64,000 bases of DNA, taken from CAYRFQ01 sp964423615 (lineage in GTDB: Bacteria; Planctomycetota; Planctomycetia; Gemmatales; Gemmataceae). Shown in pieces: positions 45,214-53,147 of this stretch. The position numbers were made by a program, and so were the translations under genes. Numbering within the stretch: position 1 is the first letter of the stretch; every line of letters starts with the position of its first letter. Under the pieces are notes generated by a model. It was not told the origin of the DNA. It was given only the letters and a program-made list of their open reading frames with translations, and made no database searches. The stretch lies in the NCBI GenBank assembly GCA_964423615.1, contig CAYRFQ010000007.1, forward strand, positions 120,059-184,058, written 5' to 3'.

Positions 45214-45232
45214 GTGTGCGGAATTGGAACAC
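45214..45232. promoter_or_regulatory. Activator-site dyad (GTGTG-N9-AACAC)
   Basis: GTGTGCGGAATTGGAACAC, 9 of 10 matches. Its first 15 bases are identical to 52377-52391 upstream of PFOR. Confidence 0.5.
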
Positions 45233-45315
45233 TCAGTGTGCAGCCGGATACCAAACAGGTCTGATTCGGACCTTGATGCGGTCATCCTGACCAAACACCG
45301 CATAGCGCCCCTAGC

Positions 45316-45334
45316 GTGTGAAGCTACTACACTC
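45316..45334. promoter_or_regulatory. Activator-site dyad (GTGTG-N9-CACTC)
   Basis: GTGTGAAGCTACTACACTC matches 9 of 10. It overlaps a perfect 6-bp inverted repeat, ACACTC-GCTG-GAGTGT, at 45329-45344. Confidence 0.45.
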
Positions 45335-45395
45335 GCTGGAGTGTGCAGGACCTCCTCCCGAGCAACAACAATCAAGCACTCACAAAGGGCCCACC

Positions 45396-46385
45396 TCACG
45401 ATTGCCAGCTCTGCAAAACTTTCACGTAGTTGGCCCTTTCGTAAGCGTGCGGATTCGCACATCGCAGGAGATTCATACTCCCCTGCATCTGACGAAGAGA
45501 CTCGTACTCGTGAACTTCGAGCCACTGCCGCAGCGACTGAAGAACGTCTCGCAGGAACGTCGGACCATTCCGCAACAACGCGGACACAATTTGAACCGAA
45601 TGAGCTCCGGTCATCACGGCTTTGACGGCATCAACGGCCGAGTGGACCCCACCACTTGCAGCCAACGACGCGTTTATCCTCCCCGACAATATTCCCAACC
45701 ACCGCAGTCGAAGCAGCAGTTCTGCCGGACTCGACAGGTTCACGCGAATCAATTCGAGTTGTTCGGTATCAATATCCGGTTGGTAAAACCGATTAAACAA
45801 CACTAGTGCATCCACGTTCAAGGCGTCGAGTTGCTTGGCAAAGTTGGCAATCGAGGAATAAAATGGAGAAAGTTTCACGGCGATGGGGATTTTGACCGCC
45901 TCACGGACCGCTTGTACGACGCGAAGTTCGCGGTGCTCGACCTCCGTCCCGTCTTCCTCAAGATTCGTCGTAACATCATAGAGGTTTAACTCGAGACCAT
46001 CGGCTCCAGCCTCTTCAATGTACTTCGCGTACACCGTCCAAGTCCCCTCTCTCGTGCCGTTGAGGGACCCAATCACTGGGATGTCGACAGCCTCCTTGAT
46101 TCGCCGAACCTGGTCCAAGTACTCCTCCGGCCCGAGTAAAAACTCCTCAGGGTGAGGGAAGTACGAGAGAGCTTCCGCAAACGAATCGGTCGGCGAGTCG
46201 AGAGCAGACGTTACGGCAAGTTGCTCGCTTATGATTTGCTCTTCGAAAAGCGAGTGCATCACGATCATCGGAGCGCCGGAGTCTTCCAATTGCCTGACCA
46301 CCGAGAGGTCATCGGACATCGGAGACGCACCGGGTACCAACGGATGCGGAAGCTCGAAACCCATGTAAGTTGTAGAAAGGTCCAT
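45396..46385 (-). CDS. Dihydroorotate dehydrogenase-like protein
   Basis: A 329-residue TIM-barrel protein similar to PyrD/dihydropyrimidine dehydrogenase. It opens LSTTYMGFELPHPLVPGASP and has PVIGSLNGTREGTWTVYAKY near 100-120, GADGLELNLYDVTT, VKLSPFYSSIANFA near 195 and SGGVHSAVDAVKAV near 265, which forms the FMN phosphate site. Real PyrD enzymes have a catalytic Cys or Ser; here the equivalent loop reads SPFYSSI. Such DHOD-like genes are often beside nifJ/PFOR genes in anaerobes and cyanobacteria, and here PFOR is on the same strand about 2.3 kb upstream. It may reduce or oxidise a substrate with ferredoxin; that is not proven. It is 77 bp downstream of the hemerythrin gene. Confidence 0.85.
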   Translation of the reverse strand: MDLSTTYMGFELPHPLVPGASPMSDDLSVVRQLEDSGAPMIVMHSLFEEQIISEQLAVTSALDSPTDSFAEALSYFPHPEEFLLGPEEYLDQVRRIKEAVDIPVIGSLNGTREGTWTVYAKYIEEAGADGLELNLYDVTTNLEEDGTEVEHRELRVVQAVREAVKIPIAVKLSPFYSSIANFAKQLDALNVDALVLFNRFYQPDIDTEQLELIRVNLSSPAELLLRLRWLGILSGRINASLAASGGVHSAVDAVKAVMTGAHSVQIVSALLRNGPTFLRDVLQSLRQWLEVHEYESLRQMQGSMNLLRCANPHAYERANYVKVLQSWQS

Positions 46386-46462
46386 ATTCTTCCTTCAGGG
46401 CTAAAGGATGGAGGCCCAAGAGTAAATTCCTTTCGGCCTGACCATCCCGTTTGCGGGAGCAA

Positions 46463-46897
46463 CTAATCTTTATCGCCAATGTCCAACACGAACACATCTT
46501 CCACCAACAAGTTTTCACACGATTCGTGCTTACGGACGTGCTTAATCCACGACTGGACTTTTTTCCGTACGGTGTCGTCGATCGTCGTTTCCGCCTGCAG
46601 GTCGTCGATGAGGCCTTGAAGGACTTTGGCCAAAACAGCATGTTCTTCATAAAGGTGATCGATCTCACGATTCAAACGAGGCTCGGCCTCACGAATCTCT
46701 TGGAGATACCCACCTTCCTCTTCTAAACGAAAATGTTCGAGGATATGATCCTGAGTTTCCTGGAGACGAGCACTCAGTTGGGCAACGGTAGTCGCGCATT
46801 GAGGACGCAACGTTTCGGCCAACTTGGCTAAATCCTCGCGAAGGTCCGTGTGCGCTTCCAGCAACATTTTCCCAACTGTTTGTTGAGGTTCAGTCAT
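46463..46897 (-). CDS. Hemerythrin-like protein
   Basis: A 144-residue four-helix protein with the hemerythrin iron ligands: His16 in EAHTDLREDL, HILEHFRLEEE (two His and Glu), HLYEEHAVL (two His) and WIKHVRKHESCEN near the C-terminus. These bind a di-iron centre that carries or senses O2 or NO, or stores iron. No signal peptide is seen, so it is cytoplasmic. It is in line with the DHOD-like gene and 337 bp downstream of hcp. A GTGTG-N9-AACAC dyad lies about 60 bp upstream of its start, but no -24/-12 match. Confidence 0.9.
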   Translation of the reverse strand: MTEPQQTVGKMLLEAHTDLREDLAKLAETLRPQCATTVAQLSARLQETQDHILEHFRLEEEGGYLQEIREAEPRLNREIDHLYEEHAVLAKVLQGLIDDLQAETTIDDTVRKKVQSWIKHVRKHESCENLLVEDVFVLDIGDKD

Positions 46898-46955
46898 GGT
46901 ACATCCCTTTCTTCGACAGACAGACGAGGGCGAGCAAGACTGCTATGCACACACT

Positions 46956-46974
46956 GTGTGTGAAGTCTGAACAC
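46956..46974. promoter_or_regulatory. Activator-site dyad upstream of hemerythrin (GTGTG-N9-AACAC)
   Basis: GTGTGTGAAGTCTGAACAC, 9 of 10 matches, about 60 bp before the hemerythrin start. No sigma-54 promoter is found downstream of it. Confidence 0.4.
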
Positions 46975-47234
46975 ACAACAGCGTGCCAGAATACATCTCA
47001 AGCGTGGGAAAGCACCAGGAACACTCAATACGTCATCGGTATCATCGACCGGTTCCTCTTGGAAACTACTGACGCGGACCTCATACCAATTTTCGTTTCA
47101 CGACCGAGCCCACAAGTCAAGCAGGATCGACGAATTGAATCCAAGGATCCGCTCAGGGTTACAAAAACTACAAAAACCAGGAACCTATCGATTTGGTGTT
47201 CCGAGTGCACCTACCACTTCCGACAAGCTCTCCG

Positions 47235-48527
47235 TTAGTTCGCCAGTGCCATGGCCAGATCCGCTCTGGCGTCCTGGCCAATGAGCCGCAGGTCGTAATC
47301 GGCCTGGAGCTTGGCAAACACATTCGGTGTCAGGAATGCTGGGGGGTTTGGCCCTATTGTAATTCCCTTGACACCCAAATACAGCAAAGTCAAAAGCACG
47401 GCGACGGCCTTCTGCTCGAACCACGAAACCACCAACGTCAGTGGCAAATCGTTGACCGAACACTCGAAAGCTTCGGCCAAAGCCAACGCCACCGAGATCG
47501 CTCCGTAAGCGTCATTACACTGGCCCATGTCGAGCAACCGAGGCAGTCCCAAGTGTGAACCGTAGTCGTAATCTCGGATGCGATACTTGCCGCATCCCAA
47601 CGTCATGATGAACGAGTCGTCCGGGGTCGATTGGGCGTAATCGGAAAAGTAGTTACGACCAGGTTCCGCCCCATCACACCCGCCAATCACAAAAAAGTGA
47701 CTGATTTTTCCCTGTTTCACAGCGTCCACGATCGTTCCTGCGGCGTCCAACAACACCGTCCTGTGGTGGCCCACTGTCGTGACTTTATCGAGTTTGTCCG
47801 GCAAAGGTTGACAAGCGTAAGCTTTGTGGACTAGCGGCTTGAAGTCCTGCCCGTGAATCCGAGTTCCACCAGGAACGGCCGTCGCCCGCGTCGTAAAGAT
47901 GCGGTCGGCATATTCAGATTTGGGAATCAAAATACAGTTGGTGGTGGCCAACACTGGACCAGTGAACTCCACAAACTCTTGTTTCTGTTTCTGCCAGGCC
48001 CCGCCGAAATGCCCCACAAGATTCGGATGTTCCCGCAACTTCGGGTACATGTGAGCCGGTAGCATCTCACCGTGCGTGTACACGTTGATGTCGGTTCCCT
48101 CGACCGCCTCGAGCACGTCTGCCAAGTCTGCCAGGTCGTGTCCCGTGACCAAGATGCCAGGACCAGCTACCGTTCCCTCCCGAACTTCGGCAGGGGATGG
48201 CTTTCCGAACGAATCGACATGTCCTTCGTCGAGCAACTCCATGACCCGGAGGTTATGCTTGCCAACACCCAAGGCGATCTCAAGCAACGCTTCCTTGTCA
48301 AAGTTCACGTTCGTCATCGTGGAAAAAAGGGCTTCCTCCACGAACGCACTGACCGACTCGTCCGACTTCCCCAAACGACGGGCGTGGTTCGCATAGGCCG
48401 CCATCCCTTTGAGCCCGTAAAGAATCAGTTCCTGGATGGACTGCACGTCGGGATCCTTGCCACAAACGCCTGGATCCAACACGCATCCCGTTCCGTGGTA
48501 GGATTGCTCACACTGGTTGCAAAACAT
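47235..48527 (-). CDS. hcp: Hybrid cluster protein (hydroxylamine reductase), short form
   Basis: A 430-residue protein starting with the conserved MFCNQCEQ; a longer frame to 48707 has no Hcp-like sequence. The first cluster motif is C-x2-C-x8-C-x6-C. Hybrid-cluster ligands appear in HGEMLPAH, GGCDG, LGCGK, GQCND and WFEQKAVA. It reduces hydroxylamine or NO and protects from nitrosative stress in low-oxygen cells. Full-length Hcp is about 550 residues; the missing 100 or so are the helical insert between cluster and core, as in short archaeal or thermophile forms. It lies 185 bp after PFOR on the same strand. Confidence 0.93.
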   Translation of the reverse strand: MFCNQCEQSYHGTGCVLDPGVCGKDPDVQSIQELILYGLKGMAAYANHARRLGKSDESVSAFVEEALFSTMTNVNFDKEALLEIALGVGKHNLRVMELLDEGHVDSFGKPSPAEVREGTVAGPGILVTGHDLADLADVLEAVEGTDINVYTHGEMLPAHMYPKLREHPNLVGHFGGAWQKQKQEFVEFTGPVLATTNCILIPKSEYADRIFTTRATAVPGGTRIHGQDFKPLVHKAYACQPLPDKLDKVTTVGHHRTVLLDAAGTIVDAVKQGKISHFFVIGGCDGAEPGRNYFSDYAQSTPDDSFIMTLGCGKYRIRDYDYGSHLGLPRLLDMGQCNDAYGAISVALALAEAFECSVNDLPLTLVVSWFEQKAVAVLLTLLYLGVKGITIGPNPPAFLTPNVFAKLQADYDLRLIGQDARADLAMALAN

Positions 48528-48625
48528 CACGCCGGTCCTCTCATCAACACAAAAAAAGGAAATCGCTAACCCATGACTTTGCGATCCACAACGCTTTGCC
48601 AGCTGGTTTTCCAAGGACTCGAGAC

Positions 48626-48659
48626 GCAAGCGAGAGTTACTTCTTTTTCTCTCGCTTGC
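48626..48659. terminator. Hairpin between PFOR and hcp
   Basis: Perfect 11-bp arms GCAAGCGAGAG and CTCTCGCTTGC are separated by a 12-base loop. It could be a terminator or an mRNA processing site between the two genes; no T run follows on the minus strand. Confidence 0.4.
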
Positions 48660-48712
48660 ATCGTCGCCCTCGTGTTCCAGACATACGGAACCAACGGTCC
48701 CACCCAATCGAG

Positions 48713-51700
48713 CTAGCCGTTGTGCGACACCTGTGGGTAAATGATCTCAGCCAGTTGTTCGTAGAGCGAGACACGCCTTTCGGAATGTTCCTTCGCGGCC
48801 TTCGCGAGCCAGCGGAATCGACTGGGATCGATCTTTTCGACCATACGAAAACGGGTTTCGTTTCGCATGTACTCGGCCACGGTGGCACGTCCAGGAGGCA
48901 CGTCTATCGTCAGTGGTGGCTGGCCTTGATCGATCCGTTGAGGATCAAACCGATAAAGAGGCCATATCCCCGAGTTGACGGCAAGTTTCTGTTGTTCGCC
49001 CCCGAATCGCAAGTCGTAGCCGTGGGCAATACAGTGGCTGTAGGCAATGATCAACGACGGCCCTGGGTGTCGAGCAGCCTCTTGGAACACTTGCACGGTG
49101 TGAGAATCCTTGGCACCAAACGCGACCGAAGCGACATACACATGTCCGTAGCTCATGGCCATCAAACCGAGGTCTTTCTTGTGAATCGCTTTCCCCGACG
49201 AAGCAAACTTCGCCGCCGCACCCAGAGGAGTACTCTTGGACGCCTGGCCACCAGTGTTCGAGTAAACCTCTGTGTCGAGCACCAGAATGTTGACCTTCCT
49301 CGGAAGCGAAATCACGTGATCGAGCCCACCGTAACCGATGTCATAAGCCCAACCATCACCTCCGATCAACCAGATACTTTTTTCGACCAGATAGTCCGCA
49401 ATGCTATCGAGACGCGCTGCGTCCGGTCCCTCGATCGCCTTGAGCTTTTGCCGAAGAGCGACCACTCGTTTTCGTTGCTCGTCGATCCCCAGATCCGTCG
49501 ATTGATCCGCCTGGAGGATCTCCGAGGCGAGCGTATCGCCAACCTGAGACCCGATTCTTTGCAACGTTTCCTTGGCATGGGCCGTAAGATAATCGACGCT
49601 CAACCTCATCCCGAGACCGAACTCAGCATTGTCCTCGAAGAGTGAGTTGGACCACGCCGGGCCTCGACCATCGGAGTTCGTCGTCCAAGGAGTCGTCGGC
49701 AAGTTTCCGCCATAAATCGACGAACAACCGGTCGCATTGGCCATCAACAATCGGTCGCCAAGGAGTTGTGTGAGCAACTTCAGGTACGGCGTCTCACCAC
49801 AACCGGCACACGCTCCGGAGTACTCGAACAATGGCAATCGAAACTGCGACCCTTTGACGTCAAAGCCTTTGATCTGGTCCCGCGGCGGATCGGGCAAGTC
49901 GAGGAAAAAGTCGTAGTTCTTTTTCTCTCGTTCGAGCACGGGGAGCAAAGGCTCCATGTTGATCGCTTTGTGCTTGGGATTGCTCTTGTCCTTCGCGGGA
50001 CAAACCATGACACACAAATGACACCCAGTACAATCCTGCGGAGCCACTTGGATGGTGTACTTCCAACCCTTGAAGTCCCCAGCCCGGTAGTCGTTCGAAA
50101 GGAAACCATCCGGAGCGCCGGCGAGTTGATCCGGCTCGTACACCTTGGCCCGAATAGCGGCGTGCGGACAAACCAACGAGCACTTATTACACTGGATACA
50201 GACCTTGGGATCCCACAACGGGACCTCCATCGCCACTGTCCGTTTCTCCCACTTGGTGGTGGCGGTCGGCCAAGTCCCATCGACAGGAAAGGCAGAAACC
50301 GGAAGTAAGTCGCCTTTGCCAGCCATCATCAAGGCCGTAACCTTCTTGACGAAATCGGTGGCCGTTTCGGGCACGATCGGAGGTTTCGAGAACGTCGACG
50401 TCACCGACCCCGGAACCGACAATTCGTGGAGGTTCGCCAGCGTTTCATCGACAGCGGCGAAGTTACGGCGAACGACCTCCTCTCCCTTCTTGCTATAGGT
50501 CTTCTCGATCGCCTTCTTGATCTGGGCAATGGCCTCGTCTCGCGGAAGAACACCCGAGACGGCAAAGAAACACGTCTGCATGATCGTGTTGATCCGTGTT
50601 CCCATCCCGGTCTCGCCAGCAACCTTCTGAGCATCGATCGTGTAGAACTTGGCCTTTTTCTCGATAAGTTGTTCCTGGATTTCCTTGGGAAGTTTGTCCC
50701 AAACTTCTTCCTTCGAGTACGGAGCGTTGAGCAAGAAGACCCCACCAGGTCGCAACCTTTCGAGGACATCGTATTGCTCGAGAAACTGGAACTGGTGACA
50801 CCCCACAAAGTTGGCCGACTCGATAAGGTATTCGGACCGAATCGGTCGCGGACCGAACCGCAAGTGAGAGACCGTCACGGCACCCGATTTCTTCGAGTCA
50901 TACACGAAGTAACCCTGTGCAAAGTTGTCCGTTTCTTCTCCGATGATTTTGATCGAGTTCTTGTTCGCTCCGACCGTCCCATCGGCTCCAAGACCGTAGA
51001 ACACCGATCGGACCACATCGTCCGCCTCAATGTTGAAGTCACGATCGTAGTCGAGTGACAGCTGTGTGACATCGTCGACGATGCCGACCGTAAAATGGTT
51101 CTTGGGAGCGTCCTTTTTCACCTCGTCGAACACGGCCTTGACCATCGATGGTGTGAACTCCTTCGACGAGAGGCCATAACGACCGCCAATGATGAGGGGG
51201 TCTTGAGCGAACGGGGTGAGTTTCTCGTGCGTGGCTTCCCGAATGGCCGTGACAACATCTTGGTAGAGAGGTTCTCCGACGGCTCCTGGTTCCTTGGCCC
51301 GGTCCAAGACAACGATTTGTTTCGTCGTCTCTGGAAACGCCGAGACGAATTCTTTGATGGCAAAGGGGCGGTAAAGGTGAACGGCGAGGACTCCGACCTT
51401 CTCTCCGTTTTGGTTGAGGTAATCGACGGTCTCCCGGATGGTCTCGACCCCGGAACCCATGGCCACGATCACCCTTTCGGCTTGCGGATCACCGTGATAC
51501 GCATACAGCTGGTACTGACGACCGGTCCTCGCCGCAAACTTATCCATCACTTCTTGGACGATCGATGGAAACTTGTCGTAGTACAGATTGCACCCTTCAC
51601 GAGCCTGGAAGAACGCATCGGGGTTTTGGGCTGTCCCCCGAATGACCGGGCGGTCTGGCGTCAAGGCCCTTTGCCGATGCTCGGCGATGAACTCGGCATC

Positions 51701-52285
51701 CATCATGTGGGTGAGGTCGTCATCGGAGAGGATCTGAATCTTGGCGATTTCGTGGGAGTTACGGAACCCATCGAAGAAGTGCAAGACGGGAATGCGACCA
51801 GCGAGCGTGGCGGCTTGGCCGATACACGCAAAATCGTGGGCTTCCTGAACAGACGTCGACCCGAGGATGGAAAAGCCCGTTTGTCGACAGGCCATGACGT
51901 CGGAGTGATCGCAGAAAATCGAGAGGGCGTGGGTCGCCACGCTCCGGGCGGCAACGTGCATGCAATAACTCGTCAGCTCGCCTGCGATCTTGTACATGTT
52001 AGGGATCATGAGGAGGAGACCCTGGGACGCCGTAAAGGTCGTCGCCAGGGTTCCAGCCTGGAGGACTCCGTGCACAGCGCCGATCGCTCCCCCTTCCGAC
52101 TGCATCTCGGTCACATCGGGGACCGACCCCCAAATATTTCGCTGACCACGAGCAGACCATTCATCACACCATTCTCCCATTGGCGAGGAAGGCGTAATCG
52201 GGTAAATGACGATCACTTCGTTTGTCCGGTGGGCGACGGAAGCGACGGCTTCGTTTCCGTCCATTGTTCGCATGTTCTGCACCAT
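48713..52285 (-). CDS. nifJ: Pyruvate:ferredoxin (flavodoxin) oxidoreductase
   Basis: A 1,190-residue single-chain PFOR, the usual length. It turns pyruvate and CoA into acetyl-CoA and CO2 and passes electrons to ferredoxin. The N-terminus has EVIVIYPITPSSPMGEW with the pyruvate-binding region, then FTASQGLLLMIPNMYKIAGE. Two ferredoxin-type clusters are in CIQCNKCSLVCPHA and CTGCHLCVMVCPAK (about residues 685-770). The TPP domain has CAGCGETPYLK near 820 and GGDGWAYDIGYGG near 970. The ATG at 52285 has AAGGAAG eight bases upstream. A strong sigma-54 promoter match is 44 bp upstream. It joins the fermentative set with the Hox hydrogenase and ADP-forming acetyl-CoA synthetase. Confidence 0.97.
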   Translation of the reverse strand: MVQNMRTMDGNEAVASVAHRTNEVIVIYPITPSSPMGEWCDEWSARGQRNIWGSVPDVTEMQSEGGAIGAVHGVLQAGTLATTFTASQGLLLMIPNMYKIAGELTSYCMHVAARSVATHALSIFCDHSDVMACRQTGFSILGSTSVQEAHDFACIGQAATLAGRIPVLHFFDGFRNSHEIAKIQILSDDDLTHMMDAEFIAEHRQRALTPDRPVIRGTAQNPDAFFQAREGCNLYYDKFPSIVQEVMDKFAARTGRQYQLYAYHGDPQAERVIVAMGSGVETIRETVDYLNQNGEKVGVLAVHLYRPFAIKEFVSAFPETTKQIVVLDRAKEPGAVGEPLYQDVVTAIREATHEKLTPFAQDPLIIGGRYGLSSKEFTPSMVKAVFDEVKKDAPKNHFTVGIVDDVTQLSLDYDRDFNIEADDVVRSVFYGLGADGTVGANKNSIKIIGEETDNFAQGYFVYDSKKSGAVTVSHLRFGPRPIRSEYLIESANFVGCHQFQFLEQYDVLERLRPGGVFLLNAPYSKEEVWDKLPKEIQEQLIEKKAKFYTIDAQKVAGETGMGTRINTIMQTCFFAVSGVLPRDEAIAQIKKAIEKTYSKKGEEVVRRNFAAVDETLANLHELSVPGSVTSTFSKPPIVPETATDFVKKVTALMMAGKGDLLPVSAFPVDGTWPTATTKWEKRTVAMEVPLWDPKVCIQCNKCSLVCPHAAIRAKVYEPDQLAGAPDGFLSNDYRAGDFKGWKYTIQVAPQDCTGCHLCVMVCPAKDKSNPKHKAINMEPLLPVLEREKKNYDFFLDLPDPPRDQIKGFDVKGSQFRLPLFEYSGACAGCGETPYLKLLTQLLGDRLLMANATGCSSIYGGNLPTTPWTTNSDGRGPAWSNSLFEDNAEFGLGMRLSVDYLTAHAKETLQRIGSQVGDTLASEILQADQSTDLGIDEQRKRVVALRQKLKAIEGPDAARLDSIADYLVEKSIWLIGGDGWAYDIGYGGLDHVISLPRKVNILVLDTEVYSNTGGQASKSTPLGAAAKFASSGKAIHKKDLGLMAMSYGHVYVASVAFGAKDSHTVQVFQEAARHPGPSLIIAYSHCIAHGYDLRFGGEQQKLAVNSGIWPLYRFDPQRIDQGQPPLTIDVPPGRATVAEYMRNETRFRMVEKIDPSRFRWLAKAAKEHSERRVSLYEQLAEIIYPQVSHNG

Positions 52286-52328
52286 GATGGGCTTCCTTCT
52301 TGGTTTGACCTTGGTTGATGTGAAGAAA

Positions 52329-52344
52329 TGCAAACAATGTACCA
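52329..52344 (-). promoter_or_regulatory. Sigma-54 promoter of PFOR
   Basis: The minus strand reads TGGTACATTGTTTGCA, only one mismatch (C4 to T) to TGGCACR-N4-TTGCW, with the correct spacing. The predicted transcript starts about 33 bp before the PFOR ATG. Confidence 0.68.
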
Positions 52345-52376
52345 ACGGCGCAGCTTCTACGCCCCGATTTCGTTTT

Positions 52377-52391
52377 GTGTGCGGAATTGGA
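52377..52391. promoter_or_regulatory. Half-site of the activator dyad, PFOR promoter
   Basis: GTGTGCGGAATTGGA is identical to the left 15 bases of the dyad at 45214, but the right half (TAAA) is lost. A second half-site GTGTG is at 52399-52403. Confidence 0.3.
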
Positions 52392-52481
52392 TAAAGAAGT
52401 GTGCGGGTTGGTGGTTCAGTAAAGAAATCCTGTGATTTTCTTTACATTCGATCAGTTTCGATCCTGAACCACACGAGATAA

Positions 52482-52500
52482 GTGTGCGGATTTGTCACTA
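52482..52500. promoter_or_regulatory. Activator-site dyad (GTGTG-N9-CACTA)
   Basis: GTGTGCGGATTTGTCACTA, 9 of 10 matches to the dyad, about 155 bp upstream of the PFOR -24/-12 element. Confidence 0.45.
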
Positions 52501-52513
52501 GTGTGCCGTGCGG

Positions 52514-52532
52514 ATGTGCGGTACCGACACAC
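52514..52532. promoter_or_regulatory. Activator-site dyad (ATGTG-N9-CACAC)
   Basis: ATGTGCGGTACCGACACAC, 9 of 10 matches, about 185 bp upstream of the PFOR -24/-12 element; sites 52482 and 52514 are 32 bp apart. Confidence 0.5.
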
Positions 52533-52696
52533 TGAACAAAAGCATCAACCCTTGAAACAATTTCTGAAGCGAGTTTTCCCTCTCGGCCGCTTTCCCAGTA
52601 CCGCCGAAATTGTCGAGGCCATCGATCTAAACCACGACATTCGCACCGAAAAACCCTCGCCATTAGCAACAACAAATCTGCATAACAGCTTCGGAC

Positions 52697-53146
52697 CTAT
52701 TCCAATAACTCACCAGCCAACAATTCGATCGCAGCCACGGCGCGCCTTTGGGTCTCCACGTTGAGCCCCTCACCCAGGGAAAAATCTTCTCCTTTCACCG
52801 TCAGCAACCACGCTTGGGGAGCGTGGCCAAAGAGTTCAAGGGCAAGGGCGACGAGTGCCTCCGGTCGAGCCGAATGAAACGAAGGACCTCGATCAAGACC
52901 CGGACTCACCTCTCGCATCTCGTATTCTGTTTCCGACTCTCGGCAAGCATCGACGAACACAACAACGTCAGTCTGACTGATCGGTTCGGCCAGTTCAGGC
53001 GTTAGTTGATGCGCGATATGTGTCCGAAGTCGTGGATGTTCCCACGACTCGAGTATCTGAGCGATGTGAGGACCAACGCCGTCGTCGCGGCGAAGGGTAT
53101 TGCCGTACCCGATGATAAGGATGTCGGGTTCCCTGGACGTCGGCAT
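52697..53146 (-). CDS. hoxW: Hydrogenase maturation protease
   Basis: A 149-residue endopeptidase that removes the C-terminal tail of the [NiFe] hydrogenase large subunit. IIGYGNTLRRDDGVGPHIA at residues 11-29 holds the nickel-probing Asp, VVFVDACRES near 62-71 the second Asp, and HSARPEALVALALELFG near 92-108 the usual His region. The gene starts one base after the hoxH stop, so it is tightly coupled to its substrate. The hyp genes for the cofactor are not in the window. Confidence 0.9.
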   Translation of the reverse strand: MPTSREPDILIIGYGNTLRRDDGVGPHIAQILESWEHPRLRTHIAHQLTPELAEPISQTDVVVFVDACRESETEYEMREVSPGLDRGPSFHSARPEALVALALELFGHAPQAWLLTVKGEDFSLGEGLNVETQRRAVAAIELLAGELLE

Positions 53147-53147
53147 G

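Noticed and set aside
46975..46989. TGGCACG sequence on the minus strand upstream of hemerythrin, a possible -24 element
   Set aside because: The matching -12 part is TTGTG one base too near. The sigma-54 spacing is strict, and the dyad lies downstream of it.
48528..48707. N-terminal extension of the Hcp frame
   Set aside because: The extension has low similarity to anything and the conserved MFCxQCEQ start is at 48527.
51095..52318. Long plus-strand open frame opposite PFOR
   Set aside because: Antisense shadow of a clearly identified gene with no ribosome site or domain.
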